64,000 nucleotides of DNA, taken from Arthrobacter sp. Leaf337 (GTDB taxonomy: Bacteria > Actinomycetota > Actinomycetes > Actinomycetales > Micrococcaceae). The notes below the pieces were generated by a model. That model ran no database searches and was not told the origin of the DNA. It saw only the letters and a program-made list of their open reading frames with translations. Shown piece by piece: positions 42,258-50,949 of this stretch. Within the stretch, counting starts at the first letter, position 1. Each line of letters starts with the position of its first letter. Location of the stretch: positions 238,039-302,038 of the forward strand of contig NZ_LMPC01000027.1 in NCBI RefSeq assembly GCF_001423745.1, given 5' to 3'. The position numbers and the translations under genes were made by a program.

Positions 42258-43235
42258 ATGAGCAGCACCGCACGAGAACTGATTCCGCCGGAATCCCGGG
42301 AGCCTGAAGGCGCTCCCGGGAGAACCGGCAAGGCCAGGGGCGGGCGGGTCCGCCGCCTGTCCGGGCGGGACAAGCTTGTCCTGTCCCTGATGGTAGGCAT
42401 CCCCACCCTGATCGAACTGACCCTGGTGTGGCTGCCCATGCTGATGTCGGTGGGCCTGAGCTTCACCCGGTGGAACGGCCTGGACCTGGGCGACATCCGC
42501 TCCGCCGGCCTGGACAACTACCAGTACATCTCCCAGGACTACCCGCCGTTCTGGCCGGCGGTGCAGCACAACATGCTGTGGCTCCTGTTCCTGGCACTCA
42601 TCGCAACGCCGCTGGGCCTGCTGCTGGCTGTGCTGCTGGACCAGAACATCCGCGGCAGCAAGATCTACCAGAGCATCTTCTTCGCCCCCGTGATGTTGTC
42701 GCTGGCGCTCATCGGCATCATCTGGCAGCTCTTCTACCAGCGCGATAACGGGCTGCTGAACTTCCTGCTGGGCACGGCCGGGACGCCGCAGGCCGTGGAC
42801 TGGTTCGGGGACTCCTCGGTGAATATCTGGGCAGCCATGATCGCGGCCACCTGGCGGCATGCCGGCTACGTCATGCTCCTGTATCTGGCCGGGCTCAAGG
42901 GGGTGGATCCCAGCCTCAAGGAGGCCGCCGCGATCGACGGGGCCAACGGCTACCAGACGTTCTTCCGCGTGGTGTTTCCGGCCATGCGCCCTATCAACAT
43001 CGTGATCGTGGTCATCACCATCATCGAGTCGCTGCGGGCCTTTGACGTGGTGTACGTCATCAACCGCGGCACCAACGGCCTGGAAATGCTCAGCGCCCTG
43101 GTGATCCAGAACCTCGTGGGCGAAGGCCAGGTGATCGGCGTCGGCTCGGCCCTGGCGGTGGTGCTGCTGGTCATTTCCCTCGTCCCCATCGTCTTCTACC
43201 TCAGCCGCACGTTCGGCAAGGAGAACAAAGCATGA
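42258..43235 (+). CDS. Sugar ABC transporter permease (MalF-type)
   Basis: A 325-residue inner-membrane permease with six predicted helices after a 35-residue charged N-terminus. The cytoplasmic EAA loop that docks the ATPase is EAAAIDGANGYQTFFRVVFP near residue 225. Fifteen bases separate it from the binding-protein gene. It overlaps the next permease by four bases (ATGA), so the two are made in equal amounts. Confidence 0.92.
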   Translation: MSSTARELIPPESREPEGAPGRTGKARGGRVRRLSGRDKLVLSLMVGIPTLIELTLVWLPMLMSVGLSFTRWNGLDLGDIRSAGLDNYQYISQDYPPFWPAVQHNMLWLLFLALIATPLGLLLAVLLDQNIRGSKIYQSIFFAPVMLSLALIGIIWQLFYQRDNGLLNFLLGTAGTPQAVDWFGDSSVNIWAAMIAATWRHAGYVMLLYLAGLKGVDPSLKEAAAIDGANGYQTFFRVVFPAMRPINIVIVVITIIESLRAFDVVYVINRGTNGLEMLSALVIQNLVGEGQVIGVGSALAVVLLVISLVPIVFYLSRTFGKENKA

Positions 43236-44146
43236 GCACCACCACAGCCCGCGCCGGCGGACAAGATACCGCCCCCGCCCCCAGGTCCGGCAGCCGGCCG
43301 AAGCGCCACTACGGGACCCACATTTTCCTGACGGTCATGGCCGTCATGTGGCTGATCCCGTTGGGCTGGTCCGTCTTCACTGCCCTCCGGCCGGTGGCGT
43401 CCACCAACGAGCACGGCTATTTCAGCCTGGCCGGGGCCTTCAATTTCGACAACTTCATCCAGGCCTGGACGCAGGGCGGATTCGCCACGTATTTCTGGAA
43501 CTCGGTCATCATCACGGTTCCCGCCGTGCTCGTGACCCTGTTCCTGGCGTCCCTGATGGCGTTCGCCGTGAGCCGGGTGAACTGGAAGTTCAACATCACC
43601 CTGCTCATCATGTTCACCGCCGGTAACCTGCTGCCGCCGCAGGTCCTGGCCGCGCCGTTGTTCGAGATGGCCAAACACTTCGAAGTGCCCTATTCCTTCA
43701 GCGATTCCGGCAACATGCTGAACACATACATCATCGTCATCGCCGTCAACACGGCCTTCCAAATGGGATTCTGCACGTTCGTGCTCTCCAACTACATGAA
43801 GGCACTCTCCGCCGACCTGACCGAAGCCGCGTTGGTGGACGGCGCCGGCATCTGGCGGCAGTACCGCGAGATCATCCTGCCGCTGTGCCGGCCGGCGTTT
43901 GCTGCGCTCGGCACCCTGCAGGTCATCTTCATCTACAACGACTACTTCTGGCCGCTCCTGTTCATCCAGAGCGGCAACCGGCTCCCGATCACCACTGCCA
44001 TCAACAACCTCCAGGGCCAGTTCCTGAACAACTACAACCTGCTGGCGGCCGGCGCCGTGATCACGGTCATCCCCACGCTGGTGATCTACCTGCTCCTGCA
44101 GCGGCAGTTTGTTGCGGGGCTGACTCTTGGTTCTTCCAAGGGGTAG
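43232..44146 (+). CDS. Sugar ABC transporter permease (MalG-type)
   Basis: A 304-residue permease, the partner of the preceding one. Six hydrophobic segments are visible. The EAA loop is EAALVDGAGIWRQYREIILP near residue 200. GNLLPPQVLAAPLFEMAKHF in the middle matches MalG-type proteins. No ATPase gene follows. The importer presumably uses a shared MsiK-like ATPase encoded elsewhere. Confidence 0.92.
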   Translation: MSTTTARAGGQDTAPAPRSGSRPKRHYGTHIFLTVMAVMWLIPLGWSVFTALRPVASTNEHGYFSLAGAFNFDNFIQAWTQGGFATYFWNSVIITVPAVLVTLFLASLMAFAVSRVNWKFNITLLIMFTAGNLLPPQVLAAPLFEMAKHFEVPYSFSDSGNMLNTYIIVIAVNTAFQMGFCTFVLSNYMKALSADLTEAALVDGAGIWRQYREIILPLCRPAFAALGTLQVIFIYNDYFWPLLFIQSGNRLPITTAINNLQGQFLNNYNLLAAGAVITVIPTLVIYLLLQRQFVAGLTLGSSKG

Positions 44147-44204
44147 ACCATGATGGAACTTGACGGGGGCAGCACTCCCCCGCCCGCAGCCCGAAAGGAA
44201 TTCC

Positions 44205-44996
44205 ATGCTCCCCGCAGCACGCCACCAGGCAATCGTGGACGCCGTCCAGCGCGAGAGGGTGGTCCGCGTCTCGGACCTGGCCCAGCAGCTTGGTGTGTCG
44301 CTCATGACCGTTCGGCGGGACATCGAGCTGCTCGAGGAAGGCGGCCGGGTGGAGCGGATCCACGGCGGCGCCAAGCTTCCCGGCGATGCCAGCACGCACG
44401 AACCGGGCTTCGAGCAGAAATCCACGCAACTCACAGCCGAGAAACGGGCCATTGCCCTGGAAGCGGCGTCGCTTGTCCATGAAGGGATGGCGGTGGGGCT
44501 GGGCGCCGGAACCACCACGTGGGCGCTGGCCAAGGAGCTTGTCAACGGACCACGGATCACGGTTGTGACCAACTCCATCCGCATTGCCGACGTGTTCCAT
44601 CACGGCTCATCCTCCGGTGCCGGACGGTACGGTTCCACGGTGATCCTGATCGGCGGCGAACGCACGCCGTCGGACGCGCTGGTTGGACCGATTGCGATGG
44701 CGGCGCTGAAGCAGCTGCACCTGGACCTGCTGTTCCTGGGCGTCCACGGCATGGATCCCGATGCCGGCTTCACCACGCCCAACATGCTGGAGGCCGAGAC
44801 TGACCGCGCGTTCGTGGCGGCCTCGCGCAAGGTGGTGGTGGTGGCCGACCACACCAAGTGGGGCACCCAGGGCATGAGCACCATCGCGGGGTTCGAGGAG
44901 GCCGATGAGGTCATCAGCGACGCCGGCCTCAGCTCGGACGCGCGCCGGTTCCTGCAGGAAAGCGTCAGCCGGCTGCGGATCGTCGACGCCGGCTAG
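44205..44996 (+). CDS. DeoR/GlpR-family transcriptional regulator
   Basis: A 263-residue repressor. The N-terminal helix-turn-helix is VRVSDLAQQLGVSLMTVRRD, followed by IHGGAKL, the DeoR hinge. The C-terminal domain is a phosphosugar-isomerase-like sensor: VGLGAGTTTWALAKEL binds the sugar phosphate, and KVVVVADHTKWG and DEVISDAG are family landmarks. The start at 44205 has GAAAGGAATTCC before the ATG. It is the last gene of the first importer operon. It probably represses it when the phosphorylated sugar is absent. Confidence 0.9.
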   Translation: MLPAARHQAIVDAVQRERVVRVSDLAQQLGVSLMTVRRDIELLEEGGRVERIHGGAKLPGDASTHEPGFEQKSTQLTAEKRAIALEAASLVHEGMAVGLGAGTTTWALAKELVNGPRITVVTNSIRIADVFHHGSSSGAGRYGSTVILIGGERTPSDALVGPIAMAALKQLHLDLLFLGVHGMDPDAGFTTPNMLEAETDRAFVAASRKVVVVADHTKWGTQGMSTIAGFEEADEVISDAGLSSDARRFLQESVSRLRIVDAG

Positions 44997-45014
44997 CGGT
45001 GTTGCCGGAAAACT

Positions 45015-46037
45015 CTATGGGCAGCCGCAGGACTGCCTGACCAGCAGCTTCGTGGGAAAGACGTGGTGCCGGGGCGGCTCGCCGCGGCCCGCACCGACCA
45101 GCGCGCGCACTGCGGCGTCCGCCATGGCACGGACCGGCTGTTCCACGGTGGTCAGCGGGGGCCAGGAATATTCGGCCTCCACCGAGCCGTCGAAGGCGGC
45201 CAGGGCAATGTCGCCCGGCACAGTGAGTCCCGCTTCGTGCAGGGCCCGGAGGATGCCCACCGCCTGCATGTCCGAACTCGCAAAAACAGCGGTGGGCCGG
45301 TGCCCCGACGCCAACAGGCGCTTCCCGGCGGCGTAGCCTCCGTCCCGGGTGAAGGCGCTGCGCGCGATCGGGCCCTCAGGCAAGCCGGCAGCCTTGAGCG
45401 CCTGCAGCCAGCCCTGTTCGCGGTCATCGGCCTCGTTGGCGGTGGTGGTACCCATGGCCAGTCCGATGTTGGTGTGGCCATGCCCGATCAGGTGTTCCAC
45501 GGCAGTGCGGGCACCTGCGGCGAGGTCCACGCCGACGCTGGTGACGCCGGCGGGCCTCTCGCTGTGGCTTAGCAGGACCGATGAAATCTCCGCCGCTTCC
45601 AGGTCCGCTAGGTCCGGTTCGGAGAGGACGCTGGCGAGCACCACTCCGTCCACCTGGCGCGCGGCGAGGTTCCGGATGTGCCGGCGTTCCTTGGCGAGGT
45701 CGCCGTCGGAGTTGGTCAGGAACAACGCGTAGCCGAGCTCGCCGGCTGCGTCTTCCACCGCGTGCGCCAGCAACGAAAAGAACGGGTTGCTGTTGTCCGG
45801 AATGATCAGGCCGATGGTCTCGCTGGACCCGAGTTTGAGCGCGCGTGCGGCGGCGTTGGGACGGTAGCCCAGGACGCGGATCGCGTCCTGGACCTTCGCT
45901 TCCGTGGCAGGCGCCACCCGTTTTGGGCCGCCGTTGACAACGTAGCTGACCACCGCCGTGCTCACACCCGCATAGCGGGCAACATCCTTGCGGGTTACTA
46001 CCGGACCTCGGGTCGGGTGCGTTGCGGGAATGGTCAT
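45015..46037 (-). CDS. LacI-family transcriptional regulator
   Basis: A 340-residue LacI-type repressor. The DNA-binding domain is TRKDVARYAGVSTAVVSYVV, then a hinge GYRPNAAARALK. The periplasmic-binding-like sensor domain (residues 70-340) contains TIGLIIPDNSNPFFS and VFASSDMQAVGILRAL. It is transcribed with the oxidoreductase, 14 bases downstream of it. The most likely targets are the AATCTAC palindromes in the divergent intergenic region 47332-47425, consistent with LacI operators. The effector is presumably an alpha-galactoside. Confidence 0.92.
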   Translation of the reverse strand: MTIPATHPTRGPVVTRKDVARYAGVSTAVVSYVVNGGPKRVAPATEAKVQDAIRVLGYRPNAAARALKLGSSETIGLIIPDNSNPFFSLLAHAVEDAAGELGYALFLTNSDGDLAKERRHIRNLAARQVDGVVLASVLSEPDLADLEAAEISSVLLSHSERPAGVTSVGVDLAAGARTAVEHLIGHGHTNIGLAMGTTTANEADDREQGWLQALKAAGLPEGPIARSAFTRDGGYAAGKRLLASGHRPTAVFASSDMQAVGILRALHEAGLTVPGDIALAAFDGSVEAEYSWPPLTTVEQPVRAMADAAVRALVGAGRGEPPRHHVFPTKLLVRQSCGCP

Positions 46038-46051
46038 GGAGTACATGCTAG

Positions 46052-47254
46052 CTATGCGTCCCGCGGTGCGTCGCCAAAATCGCGGATGGGCAAGCGTTCG
46101 CCGTTCTGCTGGGCCGAGGCATGCGCCACGATTCCGGGAAGCGTGAACCGCGCGGCCACCCAGGCATTGACGGGCGGCAGCGTTCCCTCATTGACCGCGG
46201 TCACGAAGTCGTCCACCAGGAACTGGTGGCTTCCCTCGTGCCCGTTCGGGGCGCCGCGGAATTCCTCCGGCAGGCGGCTGCGGTCATGCACGGGGGCAAG
46301 GCCGGAGATGAACGCGTCACGCAGTTCCGGGGCGACGTCGGCCAGCGAGGGGTCGTCCAACGGGATGCTGGGCCGGGTTTCCACCTGTTCGGAGATGTCG
46401 TGGACGTTTTCCTTGTCCTGCCACACCGTGACCTTGGCCAGCTGCTCGAAGCTGGCTTCGGTGCCGAAGAAGCGGAACCGGGATTCACGGATGTGCGACG
46501 GGTACCCCACCCGGCGCATCTCGTTGGTCCGCATCGCGCCGCCGTCGTTCAGTTCAAAGAGCGCGGTGGCGTTCGAGAAGTCGTTGCCGAACATGCTGAC
46601 TTCCTTGTCGAAGACGCCGTCCCCGCGGTCGTCCTTGACGCCGATGCAGCTGACACTGACCGCGTGGGACGGCAATGCGCCCAGGACGCCGCCGATGGCG
46701 TGGGTGGGGTACAGCATGGGCGGGTAGCTCGCCGTCGACTTCCAGGCGTCTCCGCCGCTGTACTGGTAGGCGTCGTAGAAGCCCAGGTCCATGTCGTGGA
46801 CGTAGTCGCCTTCGCTGTAGAAGATCCGGCCGAATTTGCCGGCGGCGTGCTGGTTGCGGGCGTAGACAGTGGCGGGGTTGTAGTAGCTGGTCTCCCCCAT
46901 GGCGTAGACCAGCCCGGTTTCCTTCACGGCCTCGATGATGCGCTCGATCTGTTCTTCCGAAACTGCCATGGGCACTGCGGAGTAGACATGCTTGCCGGCG
47001 CGGAGCGCCTGCTCCACCAGCGGACCGTGGGTCCAGCGCTGCGTGAAGATGGCGACGGCGTCGACGTCGGACGCCAGCAGCTCCTCGAAGCTTGCCTTGG
47101 TGCCGTCGAGCCCCCAGCGCTCCTGCGCCGCCGCGGCGCGTTCCGGCCGTTCGTCGACGACGTAAACCTCGCTGACTCCCGGGTGGAGCTTAAAGAGATG
47201 GGCGAAATGGCCGCCGAACTGTCCGACACCGACGACTCCTATTGAAAACGCCAT
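46052..47254 (-). CDS. Gfo/Idh/MocA-family oxidoreductase
   Basis: A 400-residue NAD(P)-dependent sugar oxidoreductase. The Rossmann loop VVGVGQFGGHFAHL is at the N-terminus. AIFTQRWTHGPLVEQALRAG and KHVYSAVPMAVS match the usual E-K-P region, with the typical Lys apparently replaced by Val/Met-containing sequence (AVPMA). That substitution could change catalysis. The C-terminal alpha/beta domain includes YPTHAIGGVL. It is divergent from the sugar permease and shares its regulatory region. It may oxidise a sugar released by the alpha-galactosidase. Confidence 0.85.
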   Translation of the reverse strand: MAFSIGVVGVGQFGGHFAHLFKLHPGVSEVYVVDERPERAAAAQERWGLDGTKASFEELLASDVDAVAIFTQRWTHGPLVEQALRAGKHVYSAVPMAVSEEQIERIIEAVKETGLVYAMGETSYYNPATVYARNQHAAGKFGRIFYSEGDYVHDMDLGFYDAYQYSGGDAWKSTASYPPMLYPTHAIGGVLGALPSHAVSVSCIGVKDDRGDGVFDKEVSMFGNDFSNATALFELNDGGAMRTNEMRRVGYPSHIRESRFRFFGTEASFEQLAKVTVWQDKENVHDISEQVETRPSIPLDDPSLADVAPELRDAFISGLAPVHDRSRLPEEFRGAPNGHEGSHQFLVDDFVTAVNEGTLPPVNAWVAARFTLPGIVAHASAQQNGERLPIRDFGDAPRDA

Positions 47255-47331
47255 TGTTTACCTTCCCTTGGCTGGCCCGCGATTGCGGGCATGAAGGCCC
47301 AGGTTGGGCCTGGGCCAAAGTCTTCCACCCG

Positions 47332-47358
47332 AATCTACTCGAGTCAACGAATTATCAA
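47332..47358 (-). promoter_or_regulatory. Promoter and operator half-site for the oxidoreductase-lacI operon
   Basis: On the minus strand TTGATA (47358-47353) precedes TAGATT (47337-47332) with a 15-base spacer, slightly short. The -10 lies inside AATCTACTCGAGT, which matches the first half of the operator at 47408-47425. A regulator bound here would block this promoter as well as the divergent one. Confidence 0.45.
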
Positions 47359-47396
47359 GTGGAGCCTTAATTTTCTTTGTTTGCAGGAAAAAATAC

Positions 47397-47425
47397 TTGC
47401 CAGCCCAAATCTACTCGTGTAGATT
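47397..47425 (+). promoter_or_regulatory. Promoter overlapped by a LacI-type operator for the alpha-galactoside importer
   Basis: TTGCCA (47397-47402) and TAGATT (47420-47425) are separated by exactly 17 bases. The operator AATCTAC-TCGT-GTAGATT (47408-47425) is a perfect 7+7 inverted repeat covering the spacer and the -10. Occupation by the LacI protein encoded next door would exclude RNA polymerase. The ATG at 47467 lies 42 bases further on. Confidence 0.7.
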
Positions 47426-47466
47426 CATCTTCAGTTGTTACCCACATCACAGTCAGGAAAGGGTCG

Positions 47467-48426
47467 ATGATGACCACCCTTACCAAGCAGCAACAGGACC
47501 CGGCAGCCCGGGCCGGACTCCCCAAGGCCGGGAAGACCGCCCGTAAGGGCCGCCTCCGCCGGCTCGGCGACTTGAAGATGGCATTGTTCTTCATCTTCCC
47601 GGCAATGATCGGCTTTGTTCTCTTCTATCTGGTGCCCACCATCCGGGGCGTCTACCTCAGCTTCACCGAGTACAGCATCCTGGGCGACCCCACGTGGATC
47701 GGCATCAAGAACTACACCGCCATGCTTGGCGATGAACTGTTCTGGAACGCCATGGGGGTTACCGTCCAGTACGTCGGCCTGAACATCGGCTTCCAGACCC
47801 TGATCGCCCTCGGACTGGCCCTCCTGATGCACCGGGTGGCAAAGTCCACATTCATCCGCGGCGCGTTGCTGCTTCCCTTCCTGGTGGCCAACGTCATCGT
47901 CGCCCTGCTGTGGTTCTGGATGCTCGACTACCAGATCGGCATCGTCAACGAAATCATCAACTGGATGGGCCTGCCGCGCATCGCCTTCTTCGGCAGCGAG
48001 CAATGGGCCATCCCCACCATCGCCGCCGTCAACGTCTGGCGGCACATGGGCTACACGGCCCTCCTGCTCTTCGCCGGGCTGCAGTCGATTCCCAACCACG
48101 TCTACGAGGTTGCTTCGCTGGACGGGGCGTCCCCCACCCGGACCTTCTGGAGCATCACCATGCCGCTCCTGCGTCCCGTGTTGGTGCTGGTGCTCGTCGT
48201 AACCGTCATCGGTTCGTTCCAGGTGTTCGACACCGTGGCAGTGACCACCGGCGGCGGGCCAATCAACGCCTCCCGCGTCATCCAGATGTACATCTACCAA
48301 AAGGCCTTTGGCGAATCGGACTTCGGCTACGCATCGGCCCTGTCCGTCATTCTCTTCCTCATTCTTGCCCTGGTGGCCTTCGTGCAAATGAAGTTCCTCA
48401 AGGGCAACGAATCGGATCTGGACTAA
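47467..48426 (+). CDS. Sugar ABC transporter permease (MalF-type), alpha-galactoside locus
   Basis: A 319-residue permease with a 35-residue polar N-terminus and six membrane helices. The EAA-type loop is EVASLDGASPTRTFWSITMP near residue 217. The start is one of two adjacent ATG codons (47467/47470), preceded by AGGAAAGGG. It is first in the operon permease-permease-binding protein-alpha-galactosidase, controlled from the operator at 47408. The composition and order match raffinose/melibiose-type importers of actinobacteria. Confidence 0.92.
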   Translation: MMTTLTKQQQDPAARAGLPKAGKTARKGRLRRLGDLKMALFFIFPAMIGFVLFYLVPTIRGVYLSFTEYSILGDPTWIGIKNYTAMLGDELFWNAMGVTVQYVGLNIGFQTLIALGLALLMHRVAKSTFIRGALLLPFLVANVIVALLWFWMLDYQIGIVNEIINWMGLPRIAFFGSEQWAIPTIAAVNVWRHMGYTALLLFAGLQSIPNHVYEVASLDGASPTRTFWSITMPLLRPVLVLVLVVTVIGSFQVFDTVAVTTGGGPINASRVIQMYIYQKAFGESDFGYASALSVILFLILALVAFVQMKFLKGNESDLD

Positions 48427-48438
48427 GGAACCCCAGCC

Positions 48439-49368
48439 ATGAGCACCTCCACACTCACCCGCAAGTCCGTCAACAAAGTTCCCGTCAACAAGAAGCCCGT
48501 CAACTGGCGGCGCGTCGGAGCCTGGGCCCTCGTGGCCGTCGCAGTCGCCGTCACCGTGGCACCCTTCCTGTGGATGCTCCGCACGGCACTGTCCACGAAT
48601 GCCTCGCTGGCCTCCAACGCAGGCAACCTCCTTCCTGCCGATTTCAACCTCGGGGCCTTCAAACGGGTCCTCGGAATGCAGAGTCCCGAGGAGGCCATCG
48701 CCGAGGGAGGCTCGGGAGCTGCGATCAACTTCTGGCTCTACCTGCGGAACTCGATCATCTTCGCCAGCGTCACCACGGCAGGGCAAGTCTTCTTCAGCGC
48801 CATGGCAGCCTACGCATTCTCCCGGCTCCGCTGGCCCGGACGGAACGCCGTATTCGGTCTGTTCCTAGCCACCATGATGGTCCCGCCGATCTTCACAGCG
48901 CTGCCCAACTTCCTGATGATCAAGAACCTGGGCCTGCTCAACACCTTTGCCGGCATGACGCTGCCCTTCCTGTTCATGACCCCGTTCGCCATCTTCTTCC
49001 TGCGCCAGTTCTTCCTCAGCATGTCCCGGGAAGTGGAAGAAGCCGCAATGCTCGACGGCGCCAAGCACCTACGGATCTTCTTCCAGATCGTCCTGCCCAA
49101 CGCAGCGGCGCCGCTGGCCACACTGGCCCTCCTCACTTTCATCGGCCAGTGGAACGAATACTTCTGGCCGCTCCTGGTGGGCCAGGACGAAAACGTACGG
49201 GTGCTCACGGTGGGCCTGGGCGTCTTCAAGTCCCAGTCACCGCAGGGCGCCCCCGACTGGACCGGCCTGATGGCCGCAACGCTCGTGGCCGCACTCCCGG
49301 TGCTCCTGCTGTTCATTGCCTTCGGCAAGAAGGTGGTCAACTCCATCGGCTTCTCCGGAATCAAGTAA
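48439..49368 (+). CDS. Sugar ABC transporter permease (MalG-type), alpha-galactoside locus
   Basis: A 309-residue permease with six hydrophobic segments. The EAA loop is EEAAMLDGAKHLRIFFQIVL near residue 200. FLLATMMVPP-like sequence (FGLFLATMMVPPIFTALPNF) is typical of MalG proteins. The N-terminus contains a short repeat, VNKVPVNKKPVN. Twelve bases separate it from the preceding permease gene. Confidence 0.92.
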   Translation: MSTSTLTRKSVNKVPVNKKPVNWRRVGAWALVAVAVAVTVAPFLWMLRTALSTNASLASNAGNLLPADFNLGAFKRVLGMQSPEEAIAEGGSGAAINFWLYLRNSIIFASVTTAGQVFFSAMAAYAFSRLRWPGRNAVFGLFLATMMVPPIFTALPNFLMIKNLGLLNTFAGMTLPFLFMTPFAIFFLRQFFLSMSREVEEAAMLDGAKHLRIFFQIVLPNAAAPLATLALLTFIGQWNEYFWPLLVGQDENVRVLTVGLGVFKSQSPQGAPDWTGLMAATLVAALPVLLLFIAFGKKVVNSIGFSGIK

Positions 49369-49431
49369 CACCCCCAGTTCACTCTCCCCAGAAACACGTT
49401 CGTCTCCAGAAACACCCTCGAAAGGTCCATC

Positions 49432-50772
49432 ATGAAGAAAACCATCGGCGTCGCAGCTGCCGCCGCGGCAATCGCACTGTCCCTCTCCGCCTGCGGCGGA
49501 GGCAGCACCGCCTCCACCGAGGCCAAGGGCGAAATCAACTACTGGCTGTGGGACGCCAACCAGCTTCCGGCGTACCAGCAGTGCGCTGACGATTTCACCA
49601 AAGCCAACCCGGACATCAAGGTCAAAATCACCCAGCGCGGGTGGGATGACTACTGGACCACCCTGACCAACGGCTTCGTCGCCGGCACCGCCCCGGACGT
49701 CTTCACGAACCACCTCTCGAAGTACCCTGAGTACGCCGCCAAGAAGCAGCTGCTCTCCCTCGATGACGCCGTGGCCAAGGACGGCATCAAGCTGGACAGC
49801 TACACCAAGGGCCTGCCGGAGCTGTGGGTCGGCCAGGACGGCAAGCGCTACGGCCTGCCCAAGGACTGGGACACCGTTGGCCTGTTCTACAACAAGGCCA
49901 TGGCCGATTCGGCGGGCCTGACCGCCGAGCAGATGGCCAACCTCGACTGGAACCCGAAGGACGGCGGCAGCTACGAGAAGGCCATCGCCCGCCTCACCGT
50001 GGACAAGAGCGGCAAGCGCGGCGACGAGGCAGGCTTCGACAAGAACAACGTGGCCGTCTACGGCCTGGGCCTGGCAGGCAGCGGCTCCGGCCAGGGCCAG
50101 ACCGAATGGAGCTTCCTCAGCGCCACCACGGGTTGGACCGCCACTGACAAGAATCCCTGGGGGACCAAGTTCAACTACGATGACCCCAAATTCCAGGAGA
50201 CCATCGCCTGGTGGGCCGGCCTGATCGAGAAGGGCTACATGCCCAAGCTGGAAACCACCGTTGGCGCCAGCCTGGCGGACAACTTCGGTGCCGGCAAGGC
50301 GGCCATCAACACCACGGGTGACTGGCTGATCGGCCAGTACAAGAGCTACAAGGGCGTGGAGACGGCGTTCGCCCCCACCCCCAAGGGTCCCGACGGCAAG
50401 CGTGCCAGCATGTTCAACGGCCTGGCCGACTCCGTCTGGGCGGGCACCAAGAACCCGGCGGCATCCGTCAAGTGGGTCGAATACCTCGGTTCGACCGCCT
50501 GCCAGGACGTTGTGGCTTCCAAGGCCGTCGTCTTCCCCGCCATCACCAGCTCCTCCGAAAAGGCAGCCGAAGCGTTCAAGGCCAAGGGCACCGACGTCTC
50601 GGCCTTTACCACCCACGTCGAGGACGGCACCACGTTCCTCTTCCCCATCGCGGACAAAGCGGCCAAAGTTGACGGCATCATGAAGCCCGCAATGGACGCC
50701 GTGCTCTCCGGCAAGAAGCCTGCCAGCTCCTTGACCGAAGCCAACAACCAGGTGAACGATCTCTTCAAGTAG
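49432..50772 (+). CDS. Sugar ABC transporter substrate-binding lipoprotein, alpha-galactoside locus
   Basis: A 446-residue solute-binding lipoprotein. A short signal (MKKTIGVAAAAAAIALS) leads to lipobox LSAC at residues 18-21, followed by a glycine/serine linker. YWLWDANQLPAYQQCADDF and SKYPEYAAKKQLLSLDD fit the family-1 sugar-binding fold. The ribosome site CGAAAGGTCC lies before the ATG. Higher expression than the permeases is expected. The ligand is inferred from the alpha-galactosidase downstream. Confidence 0.9.
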   Translation: MKKTIGVAAAAAAIALSLSACGGGSTASTEAKGEINYWLWDANQLPAYQQCADDFTKANPDIKVKITQRGWDDYWTTLTNGFVAGTAPDVFTNHLSKYPEYAAKKQLLSLDDAVAKDGIKLDSYTKGLPELWVGQDGKRYGLPKDWDTVGLFYNKAMADSAGLTAEQMANLDWNPKDGGSYEKAIARLTVDKSGKRGDEAGFDKNNVAVYGLGLAGSGSGQGQTEWSFLSATTGWTATDKNPWGTKFNYDDPKFQETIAWWAGLIEKGYMPKLETTVGASLADNFGAGKAAINTTGDWLIGQYKSYKGVETAFAPTPKGPDGKRASMFNGLADSVWAGTKNPAASVKWVEYLGSTACQDVVASKAVVFPAITSSSEKAAEAFKAKGTDVSAFTTHVEDGTTFLFPIADKAAKVDGIMKPAMDAVLSGKKPASSLTEANNQVNDLFK

Positions 50773-50784
50773 ACCGCACCTGCA

Positions 50785-50853
50785 GTGGCTGCGTAAGTGG
50801 TCGCAGCCACGGCCCCAGGTGCCGCCGTTTCATCCTCGCGAAGCGGCGGCACC
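50785..50853 (+). promoter_or_regulatory. Two intercistronic hairpins before the alpha-galactosidase gene
   Basis: GTGGCTGCG (50785-50793) pairs with CGCAGCCAC (50802-50810). GGTGCCGCCG (50818-50827) pairs with CGGCGGCACC (50844-50853), both perfectly. They lie in the 177 bases between the binding-protein gene and the GH36 gene. Such hairpins commonly stabilise the upstream message or attenuate readthrough. Confidence 0.55.
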
Positions 50854-50949
50854 CGGGGCACTCCACCCCGCACGTTCATACGAAACACACCATACAAACC
50901 CGCCGGCAGCGTCACGGTACGCTCACCGCCACATCGAAAGAGTAACCCC

